The notes beneath the pieces are model-generated. The model searched no databases. It saw only the letters and a program-made list of their open reading frames with translations, and was not told the DNA's origin. A program made the translations under genes and the position numbers. From Microbulbifer variabilis (GTDB lineage Bacteria > Pseudomonadota > Gammaproteobacteria > Pseudomonadales > Cellvibrionaceae): a stretch of DNA of 64,000 nucleotides. How positions within the stretch are numbered: position 1 is the stretch's first letter; every line of letters starts with the position of its first letter. Shown here in pieces: positions 27,155 to 35,997 of this stretch. The DNA is taken from contig NZ_JAIVKI010000001.1 of the NCBI RefSeq assembly GCF_020524905.1, positions 248,001 to 312,000 of the forward strand, given 5' to 3'.

Positions 27155-28549
27155 TTGGCTACAAAACGCAAAACTGCCTACGTGTGCAATGAATGTGGTG
27201 CCGACTATACGAAGTGGGCGGGGCAGTGTGGTGCCTGCGGTGCCTGGAACAGTCTCTCTGAAGTGCGCCTGGGGCCGGAACACAAAGACAGCCGCGCGGC
27301 TAATTTCACCGATGCCCAGAGCGGCTATGCCGGTGCCGCCGGCGCTGGTAAGGTGCAGAAACTCTCGGAAATCGACCTGAGCGAGCTGCCGCGTATTCCC
27401 ACTTCCGCCTCGGAACTCGATCGGGTGCTGGGGGGCGGCCTGGTGCCGGGCTCGGTGGTGCTGATTGGCGGTCACCCTGGGGCTGGTAAATCGACAGTAT
27501 TGCTGCAGACCTTGTGCCACCTGGCCACCTCTATGCCAGCTCTTTATGTCACCGGGGAGGAATCCCTGCAGCAGGTGGCCATGCGTGCCAAGCGCTTGGG
27601 CTTGCCCGCCGATTCCCTGCAGCTACTCAGTGAAACCGACGTGGAGCGCATCTGCCTGGCGGCAAAAGAAGTCAATCCGCGCGTAATGGTGGTGGACTCC
27701 ATTCAGGTAATGCATATGAGCGATGTGCAGTCTGCCCCGGGTTCCGTGGCCCAGGTGCGCGAGAGTGCCGCCTACCTGACCCGCTTCGCCAAGCAGACCG
27801 GTACCGCGCTGATACTAGTTGGCCATGTCACCAAAGACGGCAGCTTGGCCGGCCCCAAGGTGTTGGAGCATATTATCGATTGTTCCATCCTTCTCGAAGG
27901 CACTCACGATTCCCGTTTCCGTACCCTGCGTGCGCATAAAAACCGCTTTGGTGCGGTGAATGAACTGGGGGTGTTTGCCATGACCGAGCAGGGCCTTAAA
28001 GAGGTTTCCAATCCCTCCGCGATTTTCCTGCAGCGTGCGGAGGAAATCGCCGCGGGTTCGGTGGTGACTTCCGTGTGGGAGGGCACCCGACCACTGCTGG
28101 TGGAGCTGCAGGCGCTGGTAGATGACAGCAGCCTAGGGAATCCACGCCGTGTGGCAGTGGGCCTCGATCACAACCGCTTGAATATGCTGCTGGCTGTGTT
28201 GCATCGTCATGGTGGGGTCTTGGTGGGCGACCAGGATGTGTTTATCAATGTGGTGGGCGGCGTCAAGGTAATGGAAACCAGTGCTGACCTGACCCTTTTA
28301 CTGGCGGTTGTTTCAAGCTACCGCAACCGGGTGTTGCCGCGGGACCTGGTGGTGTTCGGTGAAGTGGGGCTGTCCGGTGAGATCCGCCCGGTGCCCTCGG
28401 GTCAGGAGCGCCTGCGCGAGGCGGCCAAGCACGGTTTTCGCAAGGCGATTGTGCCGGCTGCCAACCGCTTGAAAAATGATATCGAGGGTATGGAAATGCA
28501 CTCAGTGAAAACTCTGGCGGAGGCTCTCTCCGTGATCGAGATGAGTTGA
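27155..28549 (+). CDS. radA: DNA repair protein RadA (Sms)
   Basis: A 464-residue branch-migration ATPase involved in recombination and repair. It has the N-terminal four-cysteine zinc finger (C11, C14, C25, C28 in YVCNECGADY...GQCGACGAW), Walker A GGHPGAGKST near residue 105, the RadA signature KNRFGAVNELG near 262, and the C-terminal Lon-protease-like domain. The start is TTG with GGGGA about seven bases upstream. The downstream btuF gene begins within or just after the stop codon, so the two may be co-transcribed although functionally unrelated. Confidence 0.96.
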   Translation: MATKRKTAYVCNECGADYTKWAGQCGACGAWNSLSEVRLGPEHKDSRAANFTDAQSGYAGAAGAGKVQKLSEIDLSELPRIPTSASELDRVLGGGLVPGSVVLIGGHPGAGKSTVLLQTLCHLATSMPALYVTGEESLQQVAMRAKRLGLPADSLQLLSETDVERICLAAKEVNPRVMVVDSIQVMHMSDVQSAPGSVAQVRESAAYLTRFAKQTGTALILVGHVTKDGSLAGPKVLEHIIDCSILLEGTHDSRFRTLRAHKNRFGAVNELGVFAMTEQGLKEVSNPSAIFLQRAEEIAAGSVVTSVWEGTRPLLVELQALVDDSSLGNPRRVAVGLDHNRLNMLLAVLHRHGGVLVGDQDVFINVVGGVKVMETSADLTLLLAVVSSYRNRVLPRDLVVFGEVGLSGEIRPVPSGQERLREAAKHGFRKAIVPAANRLKNDIEGMEMHSVKTLAEALSVIEMS

Positions 28550-28554
28550 GTCGG

Positions 28555-29388
28555 ATGAGTGCGCATGCGCCCAGGCGCAATTTTTTCTGGCGGCAACTAT
28601 TACTCGGCGCGGTGTTAATACTTACCGCCAAAGCCCAGGCTTATGAGCGCATCGCTTCGCTAAATCTGTGCCTGGATCAGGTGTTGCTGAACTGGGCGGA
28701 ACCTGCGGATATCGCCTCCCTGACTTGGCTCTCCGCTGCCGAGCAGTATCGCTCACTGCCGATACCCGAACACGTACAACTCAACCGCGCCCGCGCCGAG
28801 GAGCTGCTGCCATTAAAGCCGGACTTGGTGCTCGCCGGGCAATATGGTGCCCAGCGTGCAGCCGAGCGGCTGCAGGCACTGGGTGTGAATGTGGTAACCA
28901 TTCCCGATGCCTACAGCCTGGAGCAGTTGCAACAACAACTCGATGCTTTTGAAGCCGTACTGGGTCCACTACCCCCGCTGCAAAAACAGAAGCGTGCGCT
29001 GACTCAGCTGCTCGATCAGCCCACTGCCAAACAGCGCGCCAGCGCGGTGATTCTCTCTGCCAATAACATTACCTATGGCAGCGGTATGTTGGAGCATCAG
29101 TTGCTGCAGCGAGCCGGTTTTGACAATCTCGCCAGTTCTCAGGGCCTAGCTCGTATCAGTCTCGAAGAAGTTATCGCCCTGCAACCGGATTTGCTGGTGT
29201 TCTATGGCAGCGAACAGCATTTTGCCTTGGCTTACCTGGCCGCTCGCCACCCGGTGTTACAGCGCTATATCGATAGCGGTCGCACCTACACATTGCCTAA
29301 ACAACTGAGCCTGTGTCCGGCACTGGCGGTGGTGGATACGCTGCAACAGTTGATGGATAAGAGGGAAGCTCTTGTTAAAGCACAATAA
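28555..29388 (+). CDS. btuF: BtuF-like periplasmic substrate-binding protein (cobalamin ABC importer)
   Basis: About 277 residues with a signal peptide ending AQA. It has the two-lobe fold of the BtuF/FecB family: YERIASLNLCLDQVLL at the start, LPLKPDLVLAGQYGAQRAAERL, QPDLLVFYGSEQ and a C-terminal RTYTLPKQLSLCPALAVVDTLQQLM. The ATG at 28555 is preferred to the TTG at 28546 that overlaps the radA stop. Gene order btuF-btuC-btuD, each overlapping the next, and a nearby cobalamin riboswitch with btuB make cobalamin the likely ligand; the protein family alone would also allow heme or siderophores. Confidence 0.82.
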   Translation: MSAHAPRRNFFWRQLLLGAVLILTAKAQAYERIASLNLCLDQVLLNWAEPADIASLTWLSAAEQYRSLPIPEHVQLNRARAEELLPLKPDLVLAGQYGAQRAAERLQALGVNVVTIPDAYSLEQLQQQLDAFEAVLGPLPPLQKQKRALTQLLDQPTAKQRASAVILSANNITYGSGMLEHQLLQRAGFDNLASSQGLARISLEEVIALQPDLLVFYGSEQHFALAYLAARHPVLQRYIDSGRTYTLPKQLSLCPALAVVDTLQQLMDKREALVKAQ

Positions 29389-30367
29389 AAACGCGGTTTT
29401 TCTATTGCTGGCAGCCTTGCCATTGGCCCTGCTAGGAGCTCTGGGCAGCGGTCCGGTTTCGGTGGACCTTTCCAGCGCCCTGGCTGAGGGCTGGAGCGGC
29501 CAGAGCAGCGATGCGGTGATCCTGTGGCAGTTGCGCCTGCCCCGCGCCTTGTTGGCGATATTGGTGGGCGCTGCACTGGGAATGGGTGGCGCGGCCATGC
29601 AGGGAATGTTGCGCAATCCCCTGGCAGAGCCGGCGCTGCTCGGTGTCTCCAGTGGCGCGGCCTTGGCGGCAGTATTGTTTCTCTATTATGGCGCCGCCTG
29701 GAAATCCGGTTGGCTGTTGCAGGCTCTGGCTATCGGCGGCGCCTTTAGTGCCGCGGCGGCGGTGTGGCTGTTGGCGGGGCGCGGTGCCAGTGCCGGGCGC
29801 CTGGTGTTGGCGGGGGTGGCCATTAACGCTTTTCTGTCGGCACTGATTGCACTGGCGCTTAACTATGCGCCGAGTATGTTCGCTATGCAGGAGGTGGTGT
29901 TCTGGCTGATGGGCTCGCTGGCCAATCGCGGTTGGGACCAGCTGTTTTTGGCTTTGCCCTTTTTGGCGGTGGGGGTGTTGTGCCTGTTTTTCACGCGCAA
30001 TTATTTGCGCGCGCTGGCTTTGGGGGAAGACAGCGCGGCTTCCCTAGGTTTCCAGAGTCGTGCCTATCCCTTTCTTATTCTGCTGGGTATCGCCAGTGCT
30101 GTCGGCGGCGCTGTAGCAGTGGCGGGCACTATCGGTTTTGTCGGGCTAGTGGTACCGCATCTGGTACGCCCACTGGTGCGCCAGGACCCTGCCAGGCTAC
30201 TGTGGATCAGCGCTCTTGCCGGTGCGCTGCTGTTGCTGCTGGCAGATATCCTGGTGATTAATTTTGTCGGCGCTCAGGAGCTACGTATCGGCGCGGTCAC
30301 CGCTTTTATCGGTGCGCCTTTTTTCTTCTGGCTAATTTTGACGGCGCGTAGGGGGCAGTGGTTGTGA
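29372..30367 (+). CDS. btuC: BtuC-like FecCD-type permease (cobalamin ABC importer)
   Basis: A 331-residue inner-membrane permease with about ten hydrophobic segments. FecCD/BtuC hallmarks are visible: LRLPRALLAILVGAALGMGGAAMQGMLRNPLAEPALLGVSSGAA near residues 53-95 (key residues QGMLRNPLA), and GTIGFVGLVVPHLVRPLVRQDPARLL near 258. It starts with TTG, has GAGGGAAG just upstream, and overlaps the end of btuF by 17 bases. btuD overlaps its stop codon. Two copies assemble with two BtuD subunits. Confidence 0.88.
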   Translation: MLKHNKNAVFLLLAALPLALLGALGSGPVSVDLSSALAEGWSGQSSDAVILWQLRLPRALLAILVGAALGMGGAAMQGMLRNPLAEPALLGVSSGAALAAVLFLYYGAAWKSGWLLQALAIGGAFSAAAAVWLLAGRGASAGRLVLAGVAINAFLSALIALALNYAPSMFAMQEVVFWLMGSLANRGWDQLFLALPFLAVGVLCLFFTRNYLRALALGEDSAASLGFQSRAYPFLILLGIASAVGGAVAVAGTIGFVGLVVPHLVRPLVRQDPARLLWISALAGALLLLLADILVINFVGAQELRIGAVTAFIGAPFFFWLILTARRGQWL

Positions 30368-31158
30368 GTATTGCGGCTGAGCAAACGATCGAGGCCGCCT
30401 GCATTGAGTTGGGGCTAGAGCGTGGGCGCAAGAGCGTCCTGCGGGGAATCCATTGTGCATTTAAGCCCTTTGAGCTGACTGCTGTGGTGGGGCCAAATGG
30501 AGCCGGTAAGAGCAGTCTGTTGCAGTGTCTGTCCGGAGTTCAAAACCCCAGTAGCGGGCGAGTAGAGCTGAATGGTGTGGCCTCCGGACAGATGACGGCT
30601 GCCCAGCGTGCGCGGCTGGGGGCTTTCCTGCCGCAGTCGGAGACTCCGGCATGGTCTCTCAGTGCGGCGGATATGGTGGCGTTGGGATTACTACCCTGGG
30701 GGCGACTGCCGGATCGCGAGCAGAGAATTCAACAGGCGTTGTTATTGGTTGATGCGCAGGAATTTGCCGAGCGCCCGGTCACTCAATTATCCGGTGGCGA
30801 GCTGCGTCGCGTGCAATTGGCCCGCCTGTTAGTGGGGCGGGCGCCACTGTTGATCGCAGATGAGCCCACTGCGGCGTTGGATATCCGCCATCAGCTACAG
30901 CTGATGCAAAATTTCCGCAGCCTGGCGGATAGCGGAAAAACTGTGGTGTTGGCACTGCACGATCTCAGCCTGGCGGCACGATTCTGTGATCGGATTCTAT
31001 TGATACTGGATGGTGAAATGCTGGCACAAGGAACGCCCCAGGAGGTGCTGACCCCGGCGCTGATTGGTGAAGCCTACGGAGTGAGTTGCGAATTCCGTTG
31101 GCGCGATGGTGTCGCCGACTTTGTGCCGCTGGACTTGTTGCGGAAATCCAGCGGCTAG
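30358..31158 (+). CDS. btuD: BtuD-like ABC transporter ATP-binding protein
   Basis: A 266-residue nucleotide-binding subunit. Walker A is GPNGAGKSS near residue 44, the signature is LSGGELRRVQ near 141, Walker B is LLIADEPTAALD near 162, and the switch histidine lies in LALHDLSLAARFC. Starts at GTG 30358 or 30364; both overlap the end of btuC, so translation is coupled. It powers import through the BtuC-like permease. The gene is convergent with the YHYH gene, with stop codons only about ten bases apart. Confidence 0.88.
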   Translation: MVVSIAAEQTIEAACIELGLERGRKSVLRGIHCAFKPFELTAVVGPNGAGKSSLLQCLSGVQNPSSGRVELNGVASGQMTAAQRARLGAFLPQSETPAWSLSAADMVALGLLPWGRLPDREQRIQQALLLVDAQEFAERPVTQLSGGELRRVQLARLLVGRAPLLIADEPTAALDIRHQLQLMQNFRSLADSGKTVVLALHDLSLAARFCDRILLILDGEMLAQGTPQEVLTPALIGEAYGVSCEFRWRDGVADFVPLDLLRKSSG

Positions 31159-31167
31159 AGTTTTTTT

Positions 31168-32265
31168 TCAACCAAATCGCCGGCGTGGGGGCTGAGATCG
31201 TCCCATAGCGGGTCCACGGCGGAAATCCTTGGATGGAGTTCCTTTGTAGCAGCGCGGAATTATCGGCCACTCTTCCGTGAGGAAATAGGCGTAAGTGCCC
31301 TGGGGGAAATCCGGAGTGCGCACAAAGCGACCGTTGCATTCATCGAGGGAGCCCGCCCCTTCAACATATTCGTAGTCCGCCACAAAGGTACCGTCGTAAT
31401 AGCCGCCAGGTTGTTTGCTGCCTTTTGGCCGAGGTCCAGATTTTACCCGATAGCTGGAATGCATTTTTACGATACCAGATTCCCCACTCATGCCATCTCC
31501 ATAACCATACAGTGCGTAAATGGGAAAACCATCTGCGGCCCAACCAATCAGTGGTGAATGCTGCTGCGGCGTTACATGTAGTCTTGTCAGTAGTCCGGTG
31601 GGCAGACCGTGGTAATGGTAGGCCCCATTTGGTTGGACATGGGCATAATTGTCGTCCACACCTAGAGGCACGGCACCGGAGAGCGCTTCGTAGCGCCAGA
31701 GGCCGCGGTTGCCCAGATACCATTCCGCCGCACTGGGATCAAAAGGTACGCCGTTAATGCCAATGCCAAAATTTTGCAGGGTCACCGGTGTGGATTTTTT
31801 TGCCACTTTGGGGGCTGCGGGCACTCGGTATTTGTAAAGCTGGGTCTCGATTTCGTTGGGATTACCAGAGTTGGGGAAGGCACCGGTTTTGTGTAAGGAA
31901 ATACCGTTGGCCTCAATCACCCGCCAGGGTCCCTCAATAGTGACTTTGATTTGACTTGAGGTGATCGGGTCGCGGTCAGCGGGAACTTTATATTGCAGCC
32001 CCTCTGACTGTACCACCCGGTGCTTGCGCGCTGGTGGCCGGCCGTTAGCACGTTCCTGAATAGGGGCCCTGGCAATATCTAATTTGTCTGGCACACAAAC
32101 CAGAGACTGGGATTCGGATAAATTAAAGCACTGGCCACTGCTATGGTCGATGGAGCAGCTGGCGCCGGAAATCAAGCCTTGGCAGGCTTCAACAGCCGAT
32201 TCAGGTAGATGGCCCAGGGCCGCTGGGGCGACACAGGTGAGGCTCAGTAATAACCACTTCTTCAT
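31168..32265 (-). CDS. YHYH domain-containing secreted protein with N-terminal four-Cys domain
   Basis: A 365-residue protein with a signal peptide (about 1-18). Residues 26-60 hold a four-cysteine domain (C28, C37, C46, C57, ending LVCVPD). Residues about 90-340 are a YHYH domain, named for GAYHYHGLPTGLL near residue 216, with DGFPIYALYGYG and a C-terminal FPQGTYAYFLTEEWP. YHYH proteins are secreted and uncharacterised; the His-rich core suggests metal binding. The next gene upstream encodes a small protein with the same four-Cys pattern. Both lie between btuFCD and the riboswitch-btuB unit, so a link to corrinoid or metal uptake is possible but unproven. Confidence 0.8.
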   Translation of the reverse strand: MKKWLLLSLTCVAPAALGHLPESAVEACQGLISGASCSIDHSSGQCFNLSESQSLVCVPDKLDIARAPIQERANGRPPARKHRVVQSEGLQYKVPADRDPITSSQIKVTIEGPWRVIEANGISLHKTGAFPNSGNPNEIETQLYKYRVPAAPKVAKKSTPVTLQNFGIGINGVPFDPSAAEWYLGNRGLWRYEALSGAVPLGVDDNYAHVQPNGAYHYHGLPTGLLTRLHVTPQQHSPLIGWAADGFPIYALYGYGDGMSGESGIVKMHSSYRVKSGPRPKGSKQPGGYYDGTFVADYEYVEGAGSLDECNGRFVRTPDFPQGTYAYFLTEEWPIIPRCYKGTPSKDFRRGPAMGRSQPPRRRFG

Positions 32266-32306
32266 ACTACAATCTCAAACTGCGTGGCCCACCTGGGCCG
32301 AATTAT

Positions 32307-32564
32307 CTACTCGGTATCTTCTTTCTTATCTCTGCCTGGTCCGCGGCCTTTCATTTTTTCTGGAACACATACCAGTCGCTCTTCCTTCGGTGGCATGAGG
32401 CAAGTGCCTTCCAGAGTTTCTTGTTGTTTAGTTTCCACCGTGCAATCGTCGTTTTCCGCCATGCCGTTGCAAGCATCATAGGCTTCCTGAGGTGGTTTTC
32501 GCGGTTGTGCCGTTGCGGTTGAAATCATGGCCAGTAAAACGATGGGAATAAGTACTTTGTACAT
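32307..32564 (-). CDS. Small secreted four-cysteine protein, paralogous to the YHYH N-terminal domain
   Basis: An 85-residue secreted protein. The start at 32564 has GGAG close upstream and gives a clean signal peptide (MYKVLIPIVLLAMISTATA). The mature part has cysteines C32, C41, C55 and C66 and ends LVCVPE before a charged Lys/Arg/Asp/Glu tail. Spacing C-x8-C and C-x10-C-V-P is the same as in the adjacent YHYH protein, so the two share a domain. It sits just upstream of the YHYH gene on the same strand and is likely co-transcribed. No function is known. Confidence 0.7.
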   Translation of the reverse strand: MYKVLIPIVLLAMISTATAQPRKPPQEAYDACNGMAENDDCTVETKQQETLEGTCLMPPKEERLVCVPEKMKGRGPGRDKKEDTE

Positions 32565-32846
32565 GGTGATCTCCATAGGATGTGACTGGGCTGTGCCTGC
32601 ACTGGGGAAACAGGCGTGAATAAAAACCGGCGGCCAGTTTTTTCCCCATCCTGAGGAGTGTTTTTTAACCAGCCGTTGATAGCCAACATAGTTCAGGAAT
32701 GCGCAAAGAATGTGGATTTTCCGTAAAGAAGTGTGGGCATGGGTAGGGTTTATGGAACAGATTTGATGAACAGATTTAATCGAAGATGGCCCAAGTAATT
32801 TAACGGCGCATTACATTGGGGAACTTCCATCCACGCTGCTATACTT

Positions 32847-33004
32847 GCCGCCGCTTTGGGTGCCCAGCAGTGCAATATCACTTGGCTGGGGTAAACGGGA
32901 AGTCCGGTGATGTGTGTACAGAGTCCGGCGCTGCCCCCGCAACGGTAAATCATTTTTTCGTTGAAAAATGACAAGCCCGATACCGGCCCTCGGCGCTAAG
33001 CCGG
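32847..33004 (+). ncRNA. Cobalamin (adenosylcobalamin) riboswitch upstream of btuB
   Basis: Conserved cobalamin-aptamer blocks appear in order: GGGTGCCC (32858-32865), AAACGGGAAGTCCGGTGA (32893-32910), TCCGGCGCTGCCCCCGCAACGGTAA core (32923-32947; key GCCCCCGCAACGG) and AAGCCCGATACCGGCC (32973-32988). GCCGCCG near 32847 can pair with CGGCGC near 32991 to close the element. A second hairpin, CCGGA...TCCGG (33001-33019), follows and may be part of the expression platform. Binding of B12 should reduce expression of the btuB gene that starts at 33132. Confidence 0.95.
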
Positions 33005-33131
33005 AATTTTTTAATCCGGCCTCGAGGATAAAGCGGAGGGCTTTGTCTGGTCAGTGTGCCCGCTTGGGTTATGCACCGATTGTACTCACCCTCCCTCAAT
33101 CCGCTTTTCTGTTCGAGATTGGGGAACCACA

Positions 33132-34967
33132 ATGAAAAAAACTTTATTAGCCGTCGCCGTTTTTACTGCGGCGCAACCGCTGTTGTCTTTGGCTGCGGAC
33201 CTTGAAGAAATCACGGTGACCGCCAGCCGTCTGGATCTGCCCAAGAGCCAGCTGGGTGTCTCTGTTTCAATTCTTAATGCTGCCGATATCGAACGCCTGG
33301 GTTACACCAGCCTGCTGGATGTGATGCGCACATTGCCGGGTGTGGCTGTCAGCAATAGCGGCGGACCGGGCAAGGTCAGTTCCTTATTTATCCGCGGTGA
33401 AAGTAATTTCCGCACCCTGGTGTTATTGGATGGGGTGAATATCGCCGACCCCACTACACCGCAGGTGGGCGCTCAGTTGCAATACCTACAGGCTGCAGAT
33501 ATTGAGCGTATTGAAGTACTGCGCGGCCCCCAGGGGATGCTCTATGGTGCGGGCGCCGGCGGTGTGATTAATATTATCACTAAAAAATCCACTGAAGCGT
33601 TTCATGCTACGGCAGCCCTGGAAGCGGGGCGTTACGGTACACAGACCGCAAGTGCCAGTTTAGGTGGTAGTTCTGGTTCCTGGTATTACAACCTGAATGT
33701 CTCCGACTTTTCCACCGACGGGTTTAATGCACGAGAGATGGATACCACTGGGGAAGAAGATGGGTACGATAATCTAATTGCGAGTGCACGCCTTGGCTAT
33801 CGGGTCAGTGAAAATCTCTCACTGGAGGGGCATTACCGCAAAACCGATGCGGAAACAGAATTCGATGGCTGCTATTCAGAGATGCCCAATGACTGCCTAA
33901 GCCGTTATGATCAGGAACTATTCAGACTCAGTGGCAATTATCAACAAGACTCCTGGAATCACCAGTTGAGCCTATCTCAGCAAGAGATTGATCGGATAGA
34001 TGGGATCAGTCCAGGCGCGATGCTATTTGTTACCCATGGTGAGATTCGCGAGGCAAATTATATCGGTAGCAAAACAATAGCTTCTGGCAAGTGGCTCTGG
34101 GGTGGGGAGTATGAGCAAACAGATTTCTTCACCCAGTTTGACCGTTTTACACCGTCGAAAGAAGTACTAGAAAGTACCGGGGTTTTTGCCGAGTGGCACA
34201 GCGACTTTGCTGAAACAGTTTTCTACACATTGGGATATCGTCGCGACAGCTTGGAAACTGAAAATCACAACAGTTGGCGTGTATCTGCGGCTATCCCTGT
34301 TATCCTTGGCGAAGAGCAATCACTGAAATATCGTGCAAGTATTGGGACTGGCTACCGTGCACCCAGTCCCAATGAGATCAGTTTAAATAACTCCAGCGGT
34401 GTGCCACTGGTGGGCCCGGAGACCAGTCGTGGCTATGAGCTGGGAGTGGAATATCAGTGGGCGCAACGGTTAAAGACGGAGCTGACGTACTTCGATCAAG
34501 AAATTACTGATGCGATTTTTTACGATTATTCTTTAGGCTTTATGGGTGCTTATGTACAGGATAACGGCCAGAGCGAATCGGAAGGCGTTGAACTCTCTCT
34601 GGGAGGGAGTTTCAAAAACAGCCTTGATTGGTATGTAACCGGCACCTGGTTAGACACTGAAGATAGCAGTGGCACCGAAAGGGTAGGAATTCCACAGAGG
34701 GTATTTAATTTCGGTCTCAGCCAGCATTGGCTGGGAGATAAGTTAACCCTGAGTGGTAATTGGCAGCGGGTGGAAGATCGCATCGATGTCTCCGGTGTGG
34801 CCCTGGAAAATTACTCCAAAGTAGATTTGAATGCGGTATACCGCTTCACACCGAATATGCGGGTTAATCTACGCGGTGAAAATGTGTTAGACCGGAATTA
34901 TCGTGAAGTTGTGGGTTATTACACTACAGGCACGGCAGTTTATGCGGGGGTAGAATTTAGCCTGTAA
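33132..34967 (+). CDS. btuB: BtuB-type TonB-dependent cobalamin receptor
   Basis: About 611 residues. The start at 33132 has GGGGA seven bases upstream and gives a signal peptide ending LAA; the open frame from 33054 lies in the riboswitch leader. A TonB box-like EEITVTASR follows, then a plug domain (DVMRTLPGVAVSNSGG, IRGESNFRTLVLLDGVN, IEVLRGPQGMLYGAGAGGVINI) and a 22-strand barrel ending in an aromatic-rich strand (VYAGVEFSL). Outer-membrane import of cobalamin or other corrinoids is strongly supported by the upstream riboswitch and neighbouring btuFCD and cobO. Confidence 0.93.
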   Translation: MKKTLLAVAVFTAAQPLLSLAADLEEITVTASRLDLPKSQLGVSVSILNAADIERLGYTSLLDVMRTLPGVAVSNSGGPGKVSSLFIRGESNFRTLVLLDGVNIADPTTPQVGAQLQYLQAADIERIEVLRGPQGMLYGAGAGGVINIITKKSTEAFHATAALEAGRYGTQTASASLGGSSGSWYYNLNVSDFSTDGFNAREMDTTGEEDGYDNLIASARLGYRVSENLSLEGHYRKTDAETEFDGCYSEMPNDCLSRYDQELFRLSGNYQQDSWNHQLSLSQQEIDRIDGISPGAMLFVTHGEIREANYIGSKTIASGKWLWGGEYEQTDFFTQFDRFTPSKEVLESTGVFAEWHSDFAETVFYTLGYRRDSLETENHNSWRVSAAIPVILGEEQSLKYRASIGTGYRAPSPNEISLNNSSGVPLVGPETSRGYELGVEYQWAQRLKTELTYFDQEITDAIFYDYSLGFMGAYVQDNGQSESEGVELSLGGSFKNSLDWYVTGTWLDTEDSSGTERVGIPQRVFNFGLSQHWLGDKLTLSGNWQRVEDRIDVSGVALENYSKVDLNAVYRFTPNMRVNLRGENVLDRNYREVVGYYTTGTAVYAGVEFSL

Positions 34968-34976
34968 AAATCTTTC

Positions 34977-35004
34977 GAGAGATAGCCTGTTGGGGCTATC
35001 TCTC
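34977..35004 (+). terminator. Strong hairpin after btuB
   Basis: An 11-bp stem GAGAGATAGCC / GGCTATCTCTC with a short loop lies 10 bases after the btuB stop. The T run that follows is weak, so it may end transcription or only protect the 3' end. Confidence 0.55.
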
Positions 35005-35100
35005 TGTTCACTCTCCTTTAACGTTTCAACGAATTAAATTAAGTGTCTTTCTCCCCGGCGTCTACTATTGCAGCGTCTAGTTTTTTTCGGGAGGCATTTT

Positions 35101-35919
35101 GTGGCGGTATTTAGCGATAAAGGCGTGGAATTACATTTTGAAATTCGCGGAAATGGTCCCCGTCTGGTATTTCATCCCGGCACCCTCAGTGACCTCAGAG
35201 TAGCCCCGACGATTTTTGATTCCCCGTTAGTAAACCATTTTGAGATTCTGACCTTCGACCCCCGTGGCATCGGCCAGTCTAATTCGCCGCTCGACTCCCC
35301 CAATATGGCCGATTATGCCCTGGACCTTAAACGCCTGATGGATCATCTCGGCTGGCGAGAGGCTTTTTTATTGGGAGAGTCATTTGGCGGTATGGTTGCC
35401 CAAGAGTTTGCCTTACAGTATCCACAGTTGGTGCAAAAACTTATTTTATTGGTCACCAGTTCTGGAGGGCGCGGCGGGGCCTCATTTCCATTCCATAAAT
35501 ACGATGTTGAGGCAATGAGCTTTGATGAAAAAGTGACTTTATGGGCAACCGCAAGCGACAGCCGCCTGCAGAATGCTAACTGTAAACTTACCGATTCTGA
35601 ACTCTATACCCCTTTACGTAATTATTATCACCAAGTTTGCGAGCTGGCCGCGAAGAAACCCGAGGGCGCTATGTGTCGCTCGCGGCAGCTCCAGGCTCGA
35701 AAGGGCCATGATACATTTGCACGTTTAACAGCGTTGAATGTGGAAACACTGATCTGTGCGGGCCGCTATGATAATGTTGCCCCTTTTGAAAATCAGCAGG
35801 CACTATTCCAGCAGATACCCAATGCGCGCCTGGGAATTTTTTCTGGTGGTCATCACGTCCTCTGGCAGGATGATTTGATTTGGGATTTTATTTCGGCGTT
35901 TTTGGCCATGGCTGATTGA
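35101..35919 (+). CDS. Alpha/beta hydrolase
   Basis: A 272-residue soluble hydrolase. The GTG at 35101 is chosen because GGGAGG lies six bases upstream; an upstream TTG at 35068 has no such site. The nucleophile elbow is GESFGG near residue 92, the aspartate is likely in GRYDNVAP and the histidine in GGHHVLW near the C-terminus. There is no signal peptide. It lies between btuB and the corrinoid adenosyltransferase gene, but no cobalamin-related role is known for this family. The substrate is unknown. Confidence 0.8.
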   Translation: MAVFSDKGVELHFEIRGNGPRLVFHPGTLSDLRVAPTIFDSPLVNHFEILTFDPRGIGQSNSPLDSPNMADYALDLKRLMDHLGWREAFLLGESFGGMVAQEFALQYPQLVQKLILLVTSSGGRGGASFPFHKYDVEAMSFDEKVTLWATASDSRLQNANCKLTDSELYTPLRNYYHQVCELAAKKPEGAMCRSRQLQARKGHDTFARLTALNVETLICAGRYDNVAPFENQQALFQQIPNARLGIFSGGHHVLWQDDLIWDFISAFLAMAD

Positions 35920-35997
35920 AATGAAAAGATAGCCTTATTTCGCTCCACTAGTATGCAATTTGCATGCTTCCTTTAGTTTGAATATTTGTTGGTTTTT

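Noticed and set aside
26966-27520. Long minus-strand frame antisense to radA
   Set aside because: Shadow of radA; text is low-complexity and RadA motifs on the other strand are decisive.
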